NCBI RefSeq assembly: GCF_003568845.1
Contig: NZ_CP030126.1
Span: 2,383,001-2,447,000, forward strand
Reading direction: 5' to 3'
DNA length: 64,000 nucleotides
From: Indioceanicola profundi
Lineage (GTDB): Bacteria; Pseudomonadota; Alphaproteobacteria; Azospirillales; Azospirillaceae
Positions within the stretch are counted from its first letter, which is position 1. The number at the start of each line of letters is the position of its first letter. The notes under the pieces were generated by a model. The model saw only the letters and a program-made list of their open reading frames with translations. It was not told the origin of the DNA and did no database searches. A program made the position numbers and the translations under genes. Shown here in pieces: positions 26,157-32,995 of this stretch.

Positions 26157-27065
26157 TCACCCCAGGCTGCGCACCGCATCGGCCAGCAGGCCGGTGAGCG
26201 GGATGGCATTGGTCGGGTGGGGAATGCCGTCGGCGGAGATGACCTGTTCGATCCCGGCGGCCCGGAACGTCGTCATCATCTCCTCCGGGAAGACGGCGTG
26301 GATGGCGCAGGCCAGCAGCCGCGCGGCCCCATGCTCTTTCGCCACGCGGGCCACGTCCAGCAGCGTGCCGCCGGAGCTGACCACATCATCCACCAACAGC
26401 ACCGTGCGGCCCGAGAGATCGGTGCCGGGCGGCAACGTGACCGTCACGTCCCGGTCTCCCCGCCGCTCCTTCCGGCCGCAGAGCCCGGCCATGCCTCCGG
26501 CCCGCGCCACGCTGGCGACCAGATCCGCCGCCTCTTCATCGGGGCCGAGCACGGTCCAGCCTTCATCCGCGCCGAGTCCGCGCGCCCATTCGCCGGCCAG
26601 CGGCCCGGCAGTCAGGGCGAGCGCCCGGCGTCCGGGAAAGACCTCCGTCAGGTCGTGGGTGCGGTGCAGATGCGGTTCCACCGTCACCACGCTGTCGAAC
26701 AGCCCGGACAGCCAGCGGCCCATGATGCGCTGGCTCACCACCTCGCCGGGATTGAATTCCAGGTCCTGACGCATATAGGCGAGATAGGGAGCGACGAGGT
26801 CGATGCGTTCTGCCCCCCGCTCACGGAGCGCGGCGGCCAGGAACTGCAGCTCCACCAGCTTGGAATTGGGCTGGTCCAACGAACGGACGATCACCGCGCG
26901 GCGCGGTGACGCGTCCAGGCGCACCAGGCTTTCCCCATCGGGAAAACGGTGCAGCGACGCCTGCCGGAACGGCATGCCCAGCGTACCGGCCAGACGCTCC
27001 GCAAGATCGCCGCCATCCGGGAATCCGATCAGCAGCGCGGAGTCTCCGTTCCGCCCGTCCGTCAT
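26157..27065 (-). CDS. Ribose-phosphate pyrophosphokinase-like protein
   Basis: A phosphoribosyl pyrophosphate synthetase homologue (302 aa). It has the N-terminal HRFPDGESLVRL segment and VAPYLAYMRQDLEFNPGE (the P-Y-x-x-Y-x-R-Q-D catalytic helix). The HLHRTHDL metal site, KERR as a flexible-loop remnant and the PRPP-binding loop VDDVVSSGGTL are also present. The PRPP loop differs from the canonical D-D-M-I-D-T-A/G-G-T, so this looks like the divergent paralogue group rather than the housekeeping Prs. ATG 27065 follows GGGAG; the GTG five codons earlier overlaps that ribosome-binding site. The gene stands alone, convergent with ggt. Confidence 0.82.
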   Translation of the reverse strand: MTDGRNGDSALLIGFPDGGDLAERLAGTLGMPFRQASLHRFPDGESLVRLDASPRRAVIVRSLDQPNSKLVELQFLAAALRERGAERIDLVAPYLAYMRQDLEFNPGEVVSQRIMGRWLSGLFDSVVTVEPHLHRTHDLTEVFPGRRALALTAGPLAGEWARGLGADEGWTVLGPDEEAADLVASVARAGGMAGLCGRKERRGDRDVTVTLPPGTDLSGRTVLLVDDVVSSGGTLLDVARVAKEHGAARLLACAIHAVFPEEMMTTFRAAGIEQVISADGIPHPTNAIPLTGLLADAVRSLG

Positions 27066-27265
27066 GATGCACTCTCCCACTCTTCCATCAGCCTGCGGCT
27101 CCCCGGCGGGCGGGGGCTACAGGATGTGCAATGTCTATGTGCCGAGGAACAGAATGAAGTTGCAAGCGAACAGATTGAGGTAATCTTAACCGGTTGGATG
27201 AGGCTATATAGGTGGCGCTACCTTGATCGCGGTTGGCATCAGGGCTTGCGCGGGCGGAGAGTTGG

Positions 27266-28222
27266 ATGGATTCGAGACAGCTGAGCGAGCGGGAATACGA
27301 GGCGCTGGAAGAGGCGCTGATGTCGTCGGCGCGGGGGCGTGCCTTCCTGCGCACGCGCGACCAGCGTACCCGCATCGTCGCCCAGGAGGAGTGGCGCGCC
27401 CTGCTGTCCGCCATGACGGAGCAGGTGATGCGCCTGGCCAGCCTGTCCGGAGGCAGCTTGCCGCCGGAAGTGGCCGGCCAGACCCCCCATCTGCGGATCA
27501 TGCGGGAGGAGCTGAAGCAGCTCTCCAGCTATATCGAGCAGACCAGGATGGAGATCGCCCAGCTCCGCCCCATGGATGCCGGCGCCAACCGGATCATGGC
27601 GGCCACCAATGAGCTGGACGCCATCGTCACCGCCACGGAACGGGCCACCGGCGACATCCTGAACGCCACCGAGCGCATCCAGGCGCTGTTGGGCAAGCTG
27701 CCGCCGTCCGACACCGTCAGCGACATCGAGATGCAGACCATCGAGATCATGACGGCCTGCAGCTTCCAGGACATCACCGGCCAGCGCACCACGAAGGTCG
27801 TGAACACCCTGCGCTACATCGAGCAGCGGGTGAATACGATGATCGAGATCTGGGGGGTGGAGGAGCGCAAGGCCATGGGGCTGGGCGATGACGGCCTGTT
27901 CGCCACCAAGCCCGGCGACAGCCGCCCCGACGCGCATCTGCTGCACGGCCCGTCCGAGGGCGGCGTCACCCAGGACAATATCGACGCCCTTTTCGACGTG
28001 ATCGGCGCAGCGCCGGCCACGCCGCCTGCGCCGCCCGCTCCTCCCGCCGCGGCGGAGGCTGCGGACGACGATGGCTGGGGCGATGCGCTGGCGGAGGCCA
28101 AGCCGGCAACTCCGCCGCCGCCTCCACCTCCGCCCCCACCACCACCACCTCCGCCGCCTCCTGCGGCTCCGGCGAAGGGCGGGACCGTGTCCCAGGCGGA
28201 CATCGACGCCCTGTTCGGGTAG
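27266..28222 (+). CDS. cheZ: CheZ-type CheY phosphatase with two C-terminal docking peptides
   Basis: Predicted to dephosphorylate CheY-P in chemotaxis. It has 318 residues: a long four-helix-bundle core (about 1-200) with the active-site motif CSFQDITGQ, Asp169 and Gln173 corresponding to the catalytic Asp/Gln of CheZ. The C-terminus carries VTQDNIDALF (about 234-243) and VSQADIDALFG (308-318). Both resemble the CheY-binding peptide of CheZ and the N-terminus of FliM. They are separated by a disordered Ala/Pro linker with 17 consecutive prolines. ATG 27266 has GGAG 8 nt upstream. No other chemotaxis gene is next to it. The family call is firm; the docking role of both peptides is inference. 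Confidence 0.85.
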   Translation: MDSRQLSEREYEALEEALMSSARGRAFLRTRDQRTRIVAQEEWRALLSAMTEQVMRLASLSGGSLPPEVAGQTPHLRIMREELKQLSSYIEQTRMEIAQLRPMDAGANRIMAATNELDAIVTATERATGDILNATERIQALLGKLPPSDTVSDIEMQTIEIMTACSFQDITGQRTTKVVNTLRYIEQRVNTMIEIWGVEERKAMGLGDDGLFATKPGDSRPDAHLLHGPSEGGVTQDNIDALFDVIGAAPATPPAPPAPPAAAEAADDDGWGDALAEAKPATPPPPPPPPPPPPPPPPPAAPAKGGTVSQADIDALFG

Positions 28223-28234
28223 GGCCGCCACGCA

Positions 28235-28255
28235 CGGCGGGGCCGAGCCCCGCCG
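28235..28255. terminator. Hairpin between cheZ and the PH-domain gene
   Basis: CGGCGGGGC, loop CGAG, CCCCGCCG, placed between convergent genes. No T run follows, so its efficiency as a terminator is uncertain. Confidence 0.5.
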
Positions 28256-28262
28256 GCACCGC

Positions 28263-28808
28263 TCAGCCGGCCGGCAGCTTGGCCTCGATCCGCTTCAGGA
28301 CTTCCAGCATCTCCGCCAGTGTCCCGCCGATCCCCGCGGGCTCCTGACGGTCGGGAGCGGGGACGGCCGGCCCGTGCCGCTCCGCCTCGCGGTCGCGCTG
28401 GGCCAGGACAAGCTCCTGGAACGCTTCCGCCCCCGCCACGCCGGTCAGATCCGCCGCGGCCCCTTCCCCATGGCTGCCGGACCCGGCCGTCTCCACCCGC
28501 AGCTTCACCAGCCCAAGCGCATTGAGCAAGGGCCCGCGGATCAGGCTGACATCCTGGATCTTGTCCAGCGGTATCGCCCGCTCGCGCCGGAACAGCACGC
28601 CCTTGCCGGTCAGCAGCCGCCGCTCGGTCAATGTGCAGGAGAGGGACTGGAAATGCCGGCCGGACCACCACCAGGCGAGCCAGAGGAACAAAGGTAGGGT
28701 CAGCAGCCCGACGATGGAGAGCGTGCCGACGAGCACGGCCTGAAGGAAAACATAGGTGCGCAGCTTCGGGTCGAACGCCACGCGCGCCAATATCCGCTGC
28801 TCCGCCAT
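28263..28808 (-). CDS. Bacterial PH-domain membrane protein
   Basis: A 181-residue protein of the bPH_2/YdbS type. Two adjacent hydrophobic stretches near the N-terminus (FLQAVLVGTLSIVGLLTLPL, then FLWLAWWW) are followed by a PH-like beta segment with LTERRLLTGKGVLFRRERAIPLDKIQDVSL. That segment is the signature of the family (R-x-L-x-x-G...RxxxIPLxKIxDV). The C-terminus is a charged helix ending LAEMLEVLKRIEAKLP. It is the first gene downstream of the glutaminase-like and amidoligase genes on the same strand, 63 bp away, and could be co-transcribed with them. Confidence 0.8.
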   Translation of the reverse strand: MAEQRILARVAFDPKLRTYVFLQAVLVGTLSIVGLLTLPLFLWLAWWWSGRHFQSLSCTLTERRLLTGKGVLFRRERAIPLDKIQDVSLIRGPLLNALGLVKLRVETAGSGSHGEGAAADLTGVAGAEAFQELVLAQRDREAERHGPAVPAPDRQEPAGIGGTLAEMLEVLKRIEAKLPAG

Positions 28809-28871
28809 TCCCTGCGCCTTCGGCTGCCACTTTCGCGGAAGTCTGACGCGGCCGGCGCTGGATTTGAAGGG

Positions 28872-29573
28872 CTATTCCGCCGCCATCCGGCGCGTATCCA
28901 CGCCTGCCGCGGTGCGGACCAGGGTACGGAAAAGCTGCTGCTGGCCGCCATCGAGCAGCAGGAACTCCGGATGCCACTGTACCCCCAGCCAGAAGCTGCG
29001 GTCCGGCACCTCCACTGCCTGGACGATGCCGTGGATGTCGCGGGCGGCGATGCGGACGCCGGCGCCGACCTTGTCCACCGACTGGTGGTGCAGGGCGTTG
29101 ACCCGGCATTCCCCCTCCCCCAGCACGGCATGGAGGCGGGTTTCCGGATCGATGCAGACGATCTTGCGCGGCAGCACCGTGCGCAGCCGCGGCGCTTCCA
29201 CATAGACCTTGTAGATGTCGGTGTGCAGCGTACCGCCCCGATGCACATTGATCATTTGGGAGCCGCGGCAGATGCCCAGCACCGGCTTGCCGCACCGGTC
29301 GGCCCAGTCCAGCGCCTCCAGCTCCAGCGCGTCGCGCTCGGGATCGATCTTGATGGTGGGCTCCACCTGCGCGCCGTACAGGGTGGGAGTGATGTCGTCA
29401 CCGCCGCCGATGACCAGCCCGTCCAGGTTGGAGAAGCCGCACCGCCGGTCCGGGGTCAGCCGCACGGCCTCGCCGCCTGCCCGCCACACGGCCATGCGGT
29501 TGAACAGCCAGGGGACGATGCTGCCGGTCGCCGATGCGGTCACCCCGATCAGCGGTTTTCTGCGCCGTGCCAC
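28872..29573 (-). CDS. Peptidase C26 / gamma-glutamyl-GABA hydrolase-like protein
   Basis: A class I glutamine-amidotransferase-fold hydrolase (233 aa). GGGDDITP lies near the N-terminus, the nucleophile Cys is in GICRGSQM, His and Glu are in WHPEFLL, and NALHHQSVD is typical of PuuD-like enzymes. It is expected to hydrolyse gamma-glutamyl amide bonds. The start is GTG at 29573. It begins only 10 bp after the amidoligase stop, and such glutaminase-amidoligase pairs recur in bacterial genomes. Comparative genomics predicts that they make and cut a glutamyl-type amide on an unknown peptide or small molecule. Confidence 0.88.
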   Translation of the reverse strand: MARRRKPLIGVTASATGSIVPWLFNRMAVWRAGGEAVRLTPDRRCGFSNLDGLVIGGGDDITPTLYGAQVEPTIKIDPERDALELEALDWADRCGKPVLGICRGSQMINVHRGGTLHTDIYKVYVEAPRLRTVLPRKIVCIDPETRLHAVLGEGECRVNALHHQSVDKVGAGVRIAARDIHGIVQAVEVPDRSFWLGVQWHPEFLLLDGGQQQLFRTLVRTAAGVDTRRMAAE

Positions 29574-29583
29574 GCCCGCCCCC

Positions 29584-30609
29584 TTACGGTGCCATCCAGC
29601 GCTGGACGATGCCGGGCCATTCCGTCAGCGCCCCCGCCTTCCACCGCTCCCGCCACATCGCACCCAACTCGTCCAGAGCCCAGCCATCGATGGACAGCCG
29701 CTCCACCTGCACCCAGCGGTTCCAATCCGGCACGATGGACCAGCCCGGAACGCCGACGCGGCTGTCGGGCAGCCGCCAGTGCCAGGTCGGCCGCGCCTTC
29801 ACATGCGGGTCGCTGCGCATGTTTGTCAGCGCTTCCGGCACGATGCAGGCGAAGAGCGGGTAGAGGTCCAGCTCCCGGTTCCGGGAAGGGTTCCAGTGCA
29901 TGTAGTCGCGGGCCAGACGCAGCAGATCCGGCCGGTAATCCGGCTCCAGCACCAGGGCGGCATAGGGGTCGGGAAAGCGGTGGACGAACGGCGCCACCCG
30001 GCGCGCCATGTCGATGTCCATCTGCTCGCGGAGCCAGGAGGACAGTAGAAGATAGGATTTCAGCACATTGAGGATGCCGTCGGCATCCCGGCGGCTGGCT
30101 TCCGGGTTGAAATGCAGACCGAAGGCATAGAAGAACCGCCCCTCCGTCCCCTGCGCTCCGCTGCGGCGCAGCCCCTCGACCAGCGCGTCCAGCTCCGTCA
30201 ACTTGTCGATGGGCACCGGCGGGCAGGAGATTTCGTAGGGCATCACCATGCTGCCGACATCGCCGACGGCGGCACGGATCTTCTCCTCGATCTCGTCCAG
30301 CGTGCCCTTGGGCTGCTCATCGTTCTTGCGGCTGCCATGGGCGGCGAACCAGTCCAGCTCCACCGTGAAGTCGCCCAGGGACGTGCCCACGATGTGACGG
30401 CGGTGCTCATCTTCGATCTCGATCCGCCCGCCATAGATGTATCGGACCAGACGGGAGGTATCGGCGGCGTCCAACCCCGCGAACTCGATTTCCACCCCCA
30501 CCCGCCGGGGCGTGCCGTCGGGCAGTGTTGGTTCCGGCGGTTCCAGGGGCAGAACGCGCCCAGCGCTGGATGTGGTGTCGGAATGCTTCCGTTCGGCGGG
30601 GGACTGCAT
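29584..30609 (-). CDS. Putative amidoligase enzyme (COOH-NH2 ligase family)
   Basis: An ATP-dependent amide-bond-forming enzyme of the glutamine-synthetase-like fold (341 aa). Family features are RVGVEIEFAGLD (about 36-47), FTVELDWFA, YEISCPPVPIDKL (the conserved E-[IL]-x-S-P-P segment), GLHFNPEA and RDYMHWNPSRNRELDLYPLF. The substrate is unknown for the whole family. The first ~20 residues before PLEPPEPTLPDG are Ser/Thr-rich and disordered. ATG 30609 is the only good start. It is coupled to the C26 peptidase downstream (10-bp gap), and an alpha/beta hydrolase lies 46 bp upstream on the same strand, giving a possible four-gene transcript. Confidence 0.85.
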   Translation of the reverse strand: MQSPAERKHSDTTSSAGRVLPLEPPEPTLPDGTPRRVGVEIEFAGLDAADTSRLVRYIYGGRIEIEDEHRRHIVGTSLGDFTVELDWFAAHGSRKNDEQPKGTLDEIEEKIRAAVGDVGSMVMPYEISCPPVPIDKLTELDALVEGLRRSGAQGTEGRFFYAFGLHFNPEASRRDADGILNVLKSYLLLSSWLREQMDIDMARRVAPFVHRFPDPYAALVLEPDYRPDLLRLARDYMHWNPSRNRELDLYPLFACIVPEALTNMRSDPHVKARPTWHWRLPDSRVGVPGWSIVPDWNRWVQVERLSIDGWALDELGAMWRERWKAGALTEWPGIVQRWMAP

Positions 30610-30655
30610 CTCTTATCCGGCTCCGAGGGACAATCAGGTCGGGGCTGTTCGGGAC

Positions 30656-31294
30656 TTACTCCAGGTAGGTCAGCAGCCAGTTTCGAATCTCCCGGTGGAC
30701 CCGGTCGGCCACTTCGTCCAGCACATGGCGGGCGCCGCTGAACAGCAGAAACTTCTTCGGCTCCACAGCGATGGCGTGTAGATGCTCGGAACAGGTCGGC
30801 GGCAGGATTTCATCATCCTTGCCATGGACCAGAAGCAACGCGCACCGGGGCCCCAAAGTGGCCGCCAGGTCGCCGCCGTGGGATTGGGGCGCCAGCGCCA
30901 CCACGGCCGTAACCGCCGGCATCCGCGCCGCCGCCTGGATTGCAACGGCGCCGCCGAAGGAATGGCCCACGACGGCCAGCTTTTTCGCCCCTCTTTTCTG
31001 GAGATAGGCCAGGCCGGCGCAGACGTCGAACACGCAATCCTCCATCTCGCCCGGATGGCGGAAGCGGACCCGCAGGCCCAGCACCTCCTCTCCCGTCAGC
31101 TCCGCCGCGAGTCTCGGATAAAGATCGCGGGCTGGCGTATCCCAGCCTCCCCCGACGCCGCCGATCCAGACCACCCCCCGCTTCGTCTCGTCCGCCGCAT
31201 AATAGCGGCACCGCACCTCCCCCCGTTGCGTCGCCAAGGTCACGGCTTGGTAGCCATCGACCAATGAGGTGTCGTCACGCGCATTCTCGGCCAT
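30656..31294 (-). CDS. Alpha/beta hydrolase
   Basis: A 212-residue serine hydrolase of the dienelactone-hydrolase-like or X-Pro type. An oxyanion-loop region IGGVGGGWD is followed by the nucleophile elbow VVGHSFGGAVA (Ser), Asp in LLVHGKDDEILPP and His in GARHVLDEV. No signal peptide is seen. ATG 31294 is chosen for its GGGCGGGA-rich upstream; an in-frame start 13 codons earlier is possible. It is upstream of the amidoligase on the same strand. The substrate is unknown. Confidence 0.82.
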   Translation of the reverse strand: MAENARDDTSLVDGYQAVTLATQRGEVRCRYYAADETKRGVVWIGGVGGGWDTPARDLYPRLAAELTGEEVLGLRVRFRHPGEMEDCVFDVCAGLAYLQKRGAKKLAVVGHSFGGAVAIQAAARMPAVTAVVALAPQSHGGDLAATLGPRCALLLVHGKDDEILPPTCSEHLHAIAVEPKKFLLFSGARHVLDEVADRVHREIRNWLLTYLE

Positions 31295-31501
31295 CTGGTC
31301 CCGCCCGTTTACGGCCCCCCTCCCGCCCTGCATGCCGCGGGCGGGCTATCCCCTCCCCTCCAACCCAGCCCTTCGGCGCTGGTTCCGTTCCGCAGGCGTA
31401 CCCAGTCGGAGCCGGATGACTGGAACCGTCCCGACCCGCCTCCTGTTTGCGGGCATGCATCAGGCGCCCGTCGGCGTCGGAAACAGACCGGAAAGACGAA
31501 C

Positions 31502-32068
31502 ATGGAAACACCGCTGAAAATCGCCTTCCACAATCTGGAGGCATCGGAATCGGTGGAAGCCGCTATCCGCGAACGGTTCGACAAGCTGGAGAGGCTTTAT
31601 GACCGGATGACCGCCTGCCGCGTATCGGTGGAGGCCACCCACAACCAGCACCGCACCGGAAACGTCTATTCCGTGCACATCGACATGGTCGTGCCGGGCA
31701 GCGAGCTGGTGGTCAGCCGCGAGCCCAAGGAAGCGCAGCAGAAATACATGAACCCGGACATCTACACCTCCATCCGGGACGCCTTCGCCGCGGCCGAGCG
31801 GCAGTTGAAGAGCTTCAAGCAGCAGCAGCGCGGCGACGTGAAGCGCCATGATTTCGAGGTCCAGGGCCAGATCACCCAGCTGGCCGATGACCACGGCTTC
31901 CTGATGACCAACACCGGCGGGCTGCTCTATTTCCACGCGAACAGCGTGATCGGCAGCGACTTCAAGGACCTGAAGCGGGGCGACCGCGCCCTGTATGTGG
32001 AGACGATGGGCGACACCGGCCCGATCGCCTCCAAGGTCTGGAAGGACGTGGACCGGGAACTGGGCTGA
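31502..32068 (+). CDS. HPF/RaiA-family ribosome-associated protein with cold-shock-like C-domain
   Basis: A predicted ribosome hibernation factor, 188 residues. The N-terminal HPF domain (about 1-105) has LEASESVEAAIRERFDKLER and the Asp/Ser pattern of the family. The C-terminal part (about 118-188) is a CSD/S1-like beta barrel, GQITQLADDHGFLMTNTG to KVWKD, instead of the usual dimerisation tail of long HPF. This layout is known as a distinct subfamily. AAAGACG precedes ATG 31502, and a strong terminator follows. Confidence 0.85.
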   Translation: METPLKIAFHNLEASESVEAAIRERFDKLERLYDRMTACRVSVEATHNQHRTGNVYSVHIDMVVPGSELVVSREPKEAQQKYMNPDIYTSIRDAFAAAERQLKSFKQQQRGDVKRHDFEVQGQITQLADDHGFLMTNTGGLLYFHANSVIGSDFKDLKRGDRALYVETMGDTGPIASKVWKDVDRELG

Positions 32069-32099
32069 GTTTTGTCACCGGTTCTCCGCGACAACCGGC

Positions 32100-32127
32100 A
32101 GCCGGCCACCGCGACGGTGGCCGGCTT
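32100..32127 (+). terminator. Terminator after the HPF-like gene
   Basis: AGCCGGCCACC, loop GCGAC, GGTGGCCGGCT, then TTG. An 11-bp stem 32 bp past the stop. Confidence 0.85.
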
Positions 32128-32171
32128 TGCCTGTTGACAACATCAGTGAAATCGCCAGGACGCCAGTACCC

Positions 32172-32450
32172 ATGACCCAGCCGAAGGAGCAATCCGCCAC
32201 CCAGGGCGTCAACGCCGACAACCGCAGCAGCAGCAGCGGCGCCGACGATGCGCACAGCAATGCCGGCGGAGCAAAGGGCGGGCCGGACGATCCGCGCACG
32301 GTGCCCGGCAACCTCGACCAGTCGCCTACGGTAATGAGCCCCAAGGACCTGCGCCCGGCCGGCGCCGGCCCGGTCGAAGACAAGCCTACCCCTCCGCGGG
32401 AGGAGCTGAAGCGCGGCGGCGCGCCCGGCGGCGCCCTTGGCGAGAGCTGA
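32172..32450 (+). CDS. Disordered small hypothetical protein
   Basis: 92 residues without a recognisable fold. It is rich in Gly, Ser, Pro, Asp and Asn (NRSSSSGADDAHSNAGGAKG), with a Pro/Lys/Arg-rich C-terminus (LRPAGAGPVEDKPTPPREEL). There is no hydrophobic segment and no Cys. ATG 32172 is plausible, but no strong ribosome-binding site is seen. It is followed 22 bp later by another low-complexity protein, so the two are likely a transcription unit. The codon use matches its neighbours. Confidence 0.55.
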   Translation: MTQPKEQSATQGVNADNRSSSSGADDAHSNAGGAKGGPDDPRTVPGNLDQSPTVMSPKDLRPAGAGPVEDKPTPPREELKRGGAPGGALGES

Positions 32451-32472
32451 AAAACAACAGGGAGGATGCGAA

Positions 32473-32925
32473 ATGGCCGAGTCACCGCGCAGCGCCACAC
32501 CTCGTGGGAATGCCAATGAGCGCGTGGTCGGGAGCGACGGCGTGGGTCCCGCCAACCAGCGGGAGGGCGACGGCCTTCCGAACCGTGCCCCGACCCAGCA
32601 GGGCATGGCCGGCGATCAGTCGGCCGGCAGCCGCTCCTCCCAGGCGCGGGCCATGCACGATGACGGCCAGTACCGCGACAAGATTCCGGTGAAGGACCCG
32701 GCCACCTCCCCGCTCGGCACCGACAGCGAGGCTTCGGGCGCGCGGGCCGGCGAAGGGTCCATGGACCCGACCAGCCCGATGGGCGGGACAGCCGAGGCCC
32801 ATTACCACCCGGCCGGCCACGCCGCCGGCCGCCAGTCCGGCACGGGCCGCATCTTCGGCATGACGCTGGGCGTCGGCGTGGTGGTCTGCGTGGTGGCGGC
32901 CGTGCTGGTGATGGCGGCGCTGTAA
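32473..32925 (+). CDS. Low-complexity protein with a C-terminal membrane anchor
   Basis: A 150-residue protein, largely polar and disordered (ANERVVGSDGVGPANQREGD, DPATSPLGTDSEASG), ending in one transmembrane helix (GMTLGVGVVVCVVAAVLVMA) and almost no tail. The topology is therefore tail-anchored, with the bulk probably cytosolic. GGGAGG 6 nt before ATG 32473 supports the start and that it is a real gene. The function is unknown. A terminator follows, and the gene pairs with the similarly disordered protein before it. Confidence 0.65.
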   Translation: MAESPRSATPRGNANERVVGSDGVGPANQREGDGLPNRAPTQQGMAGDQSAGSRSSQARAMHDDGQYRDKIPVKDPATSPLGTDSEASGARAGEGSMDPTSPMGGTAEAHYHPAGHAAGRQSGTGRIFGMTLGVGVVVCVVAAVLVMAAL

Positions 32926-32941
32926 GGCTCTGCCGAACAAA

Positions 32942-32973
32942 AAGCCCGCGCGGAGCATCTTCCGCGCGGGCTT
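32942..32973. terminator. Bidirectional terminator
   Basis: AAGCCCGCGCGGA, loop GCATC, TTCCGCGCGGGCTT. The perfect 12-bp stem with A and T edges lies between the convergent tail-anchored and peptidase genes. Confidence 0.9.
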
Positions 32974-32995
32974 CAGGCTGCGAGCCGCCGGGCCG

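Noticed and set aside
26157-27065. Housekeeping PRPP synthetase
   Set aside because: The PRPP-binding loop and overall length differ from canonical Prs, so I call it a Prs-like paralogue only.
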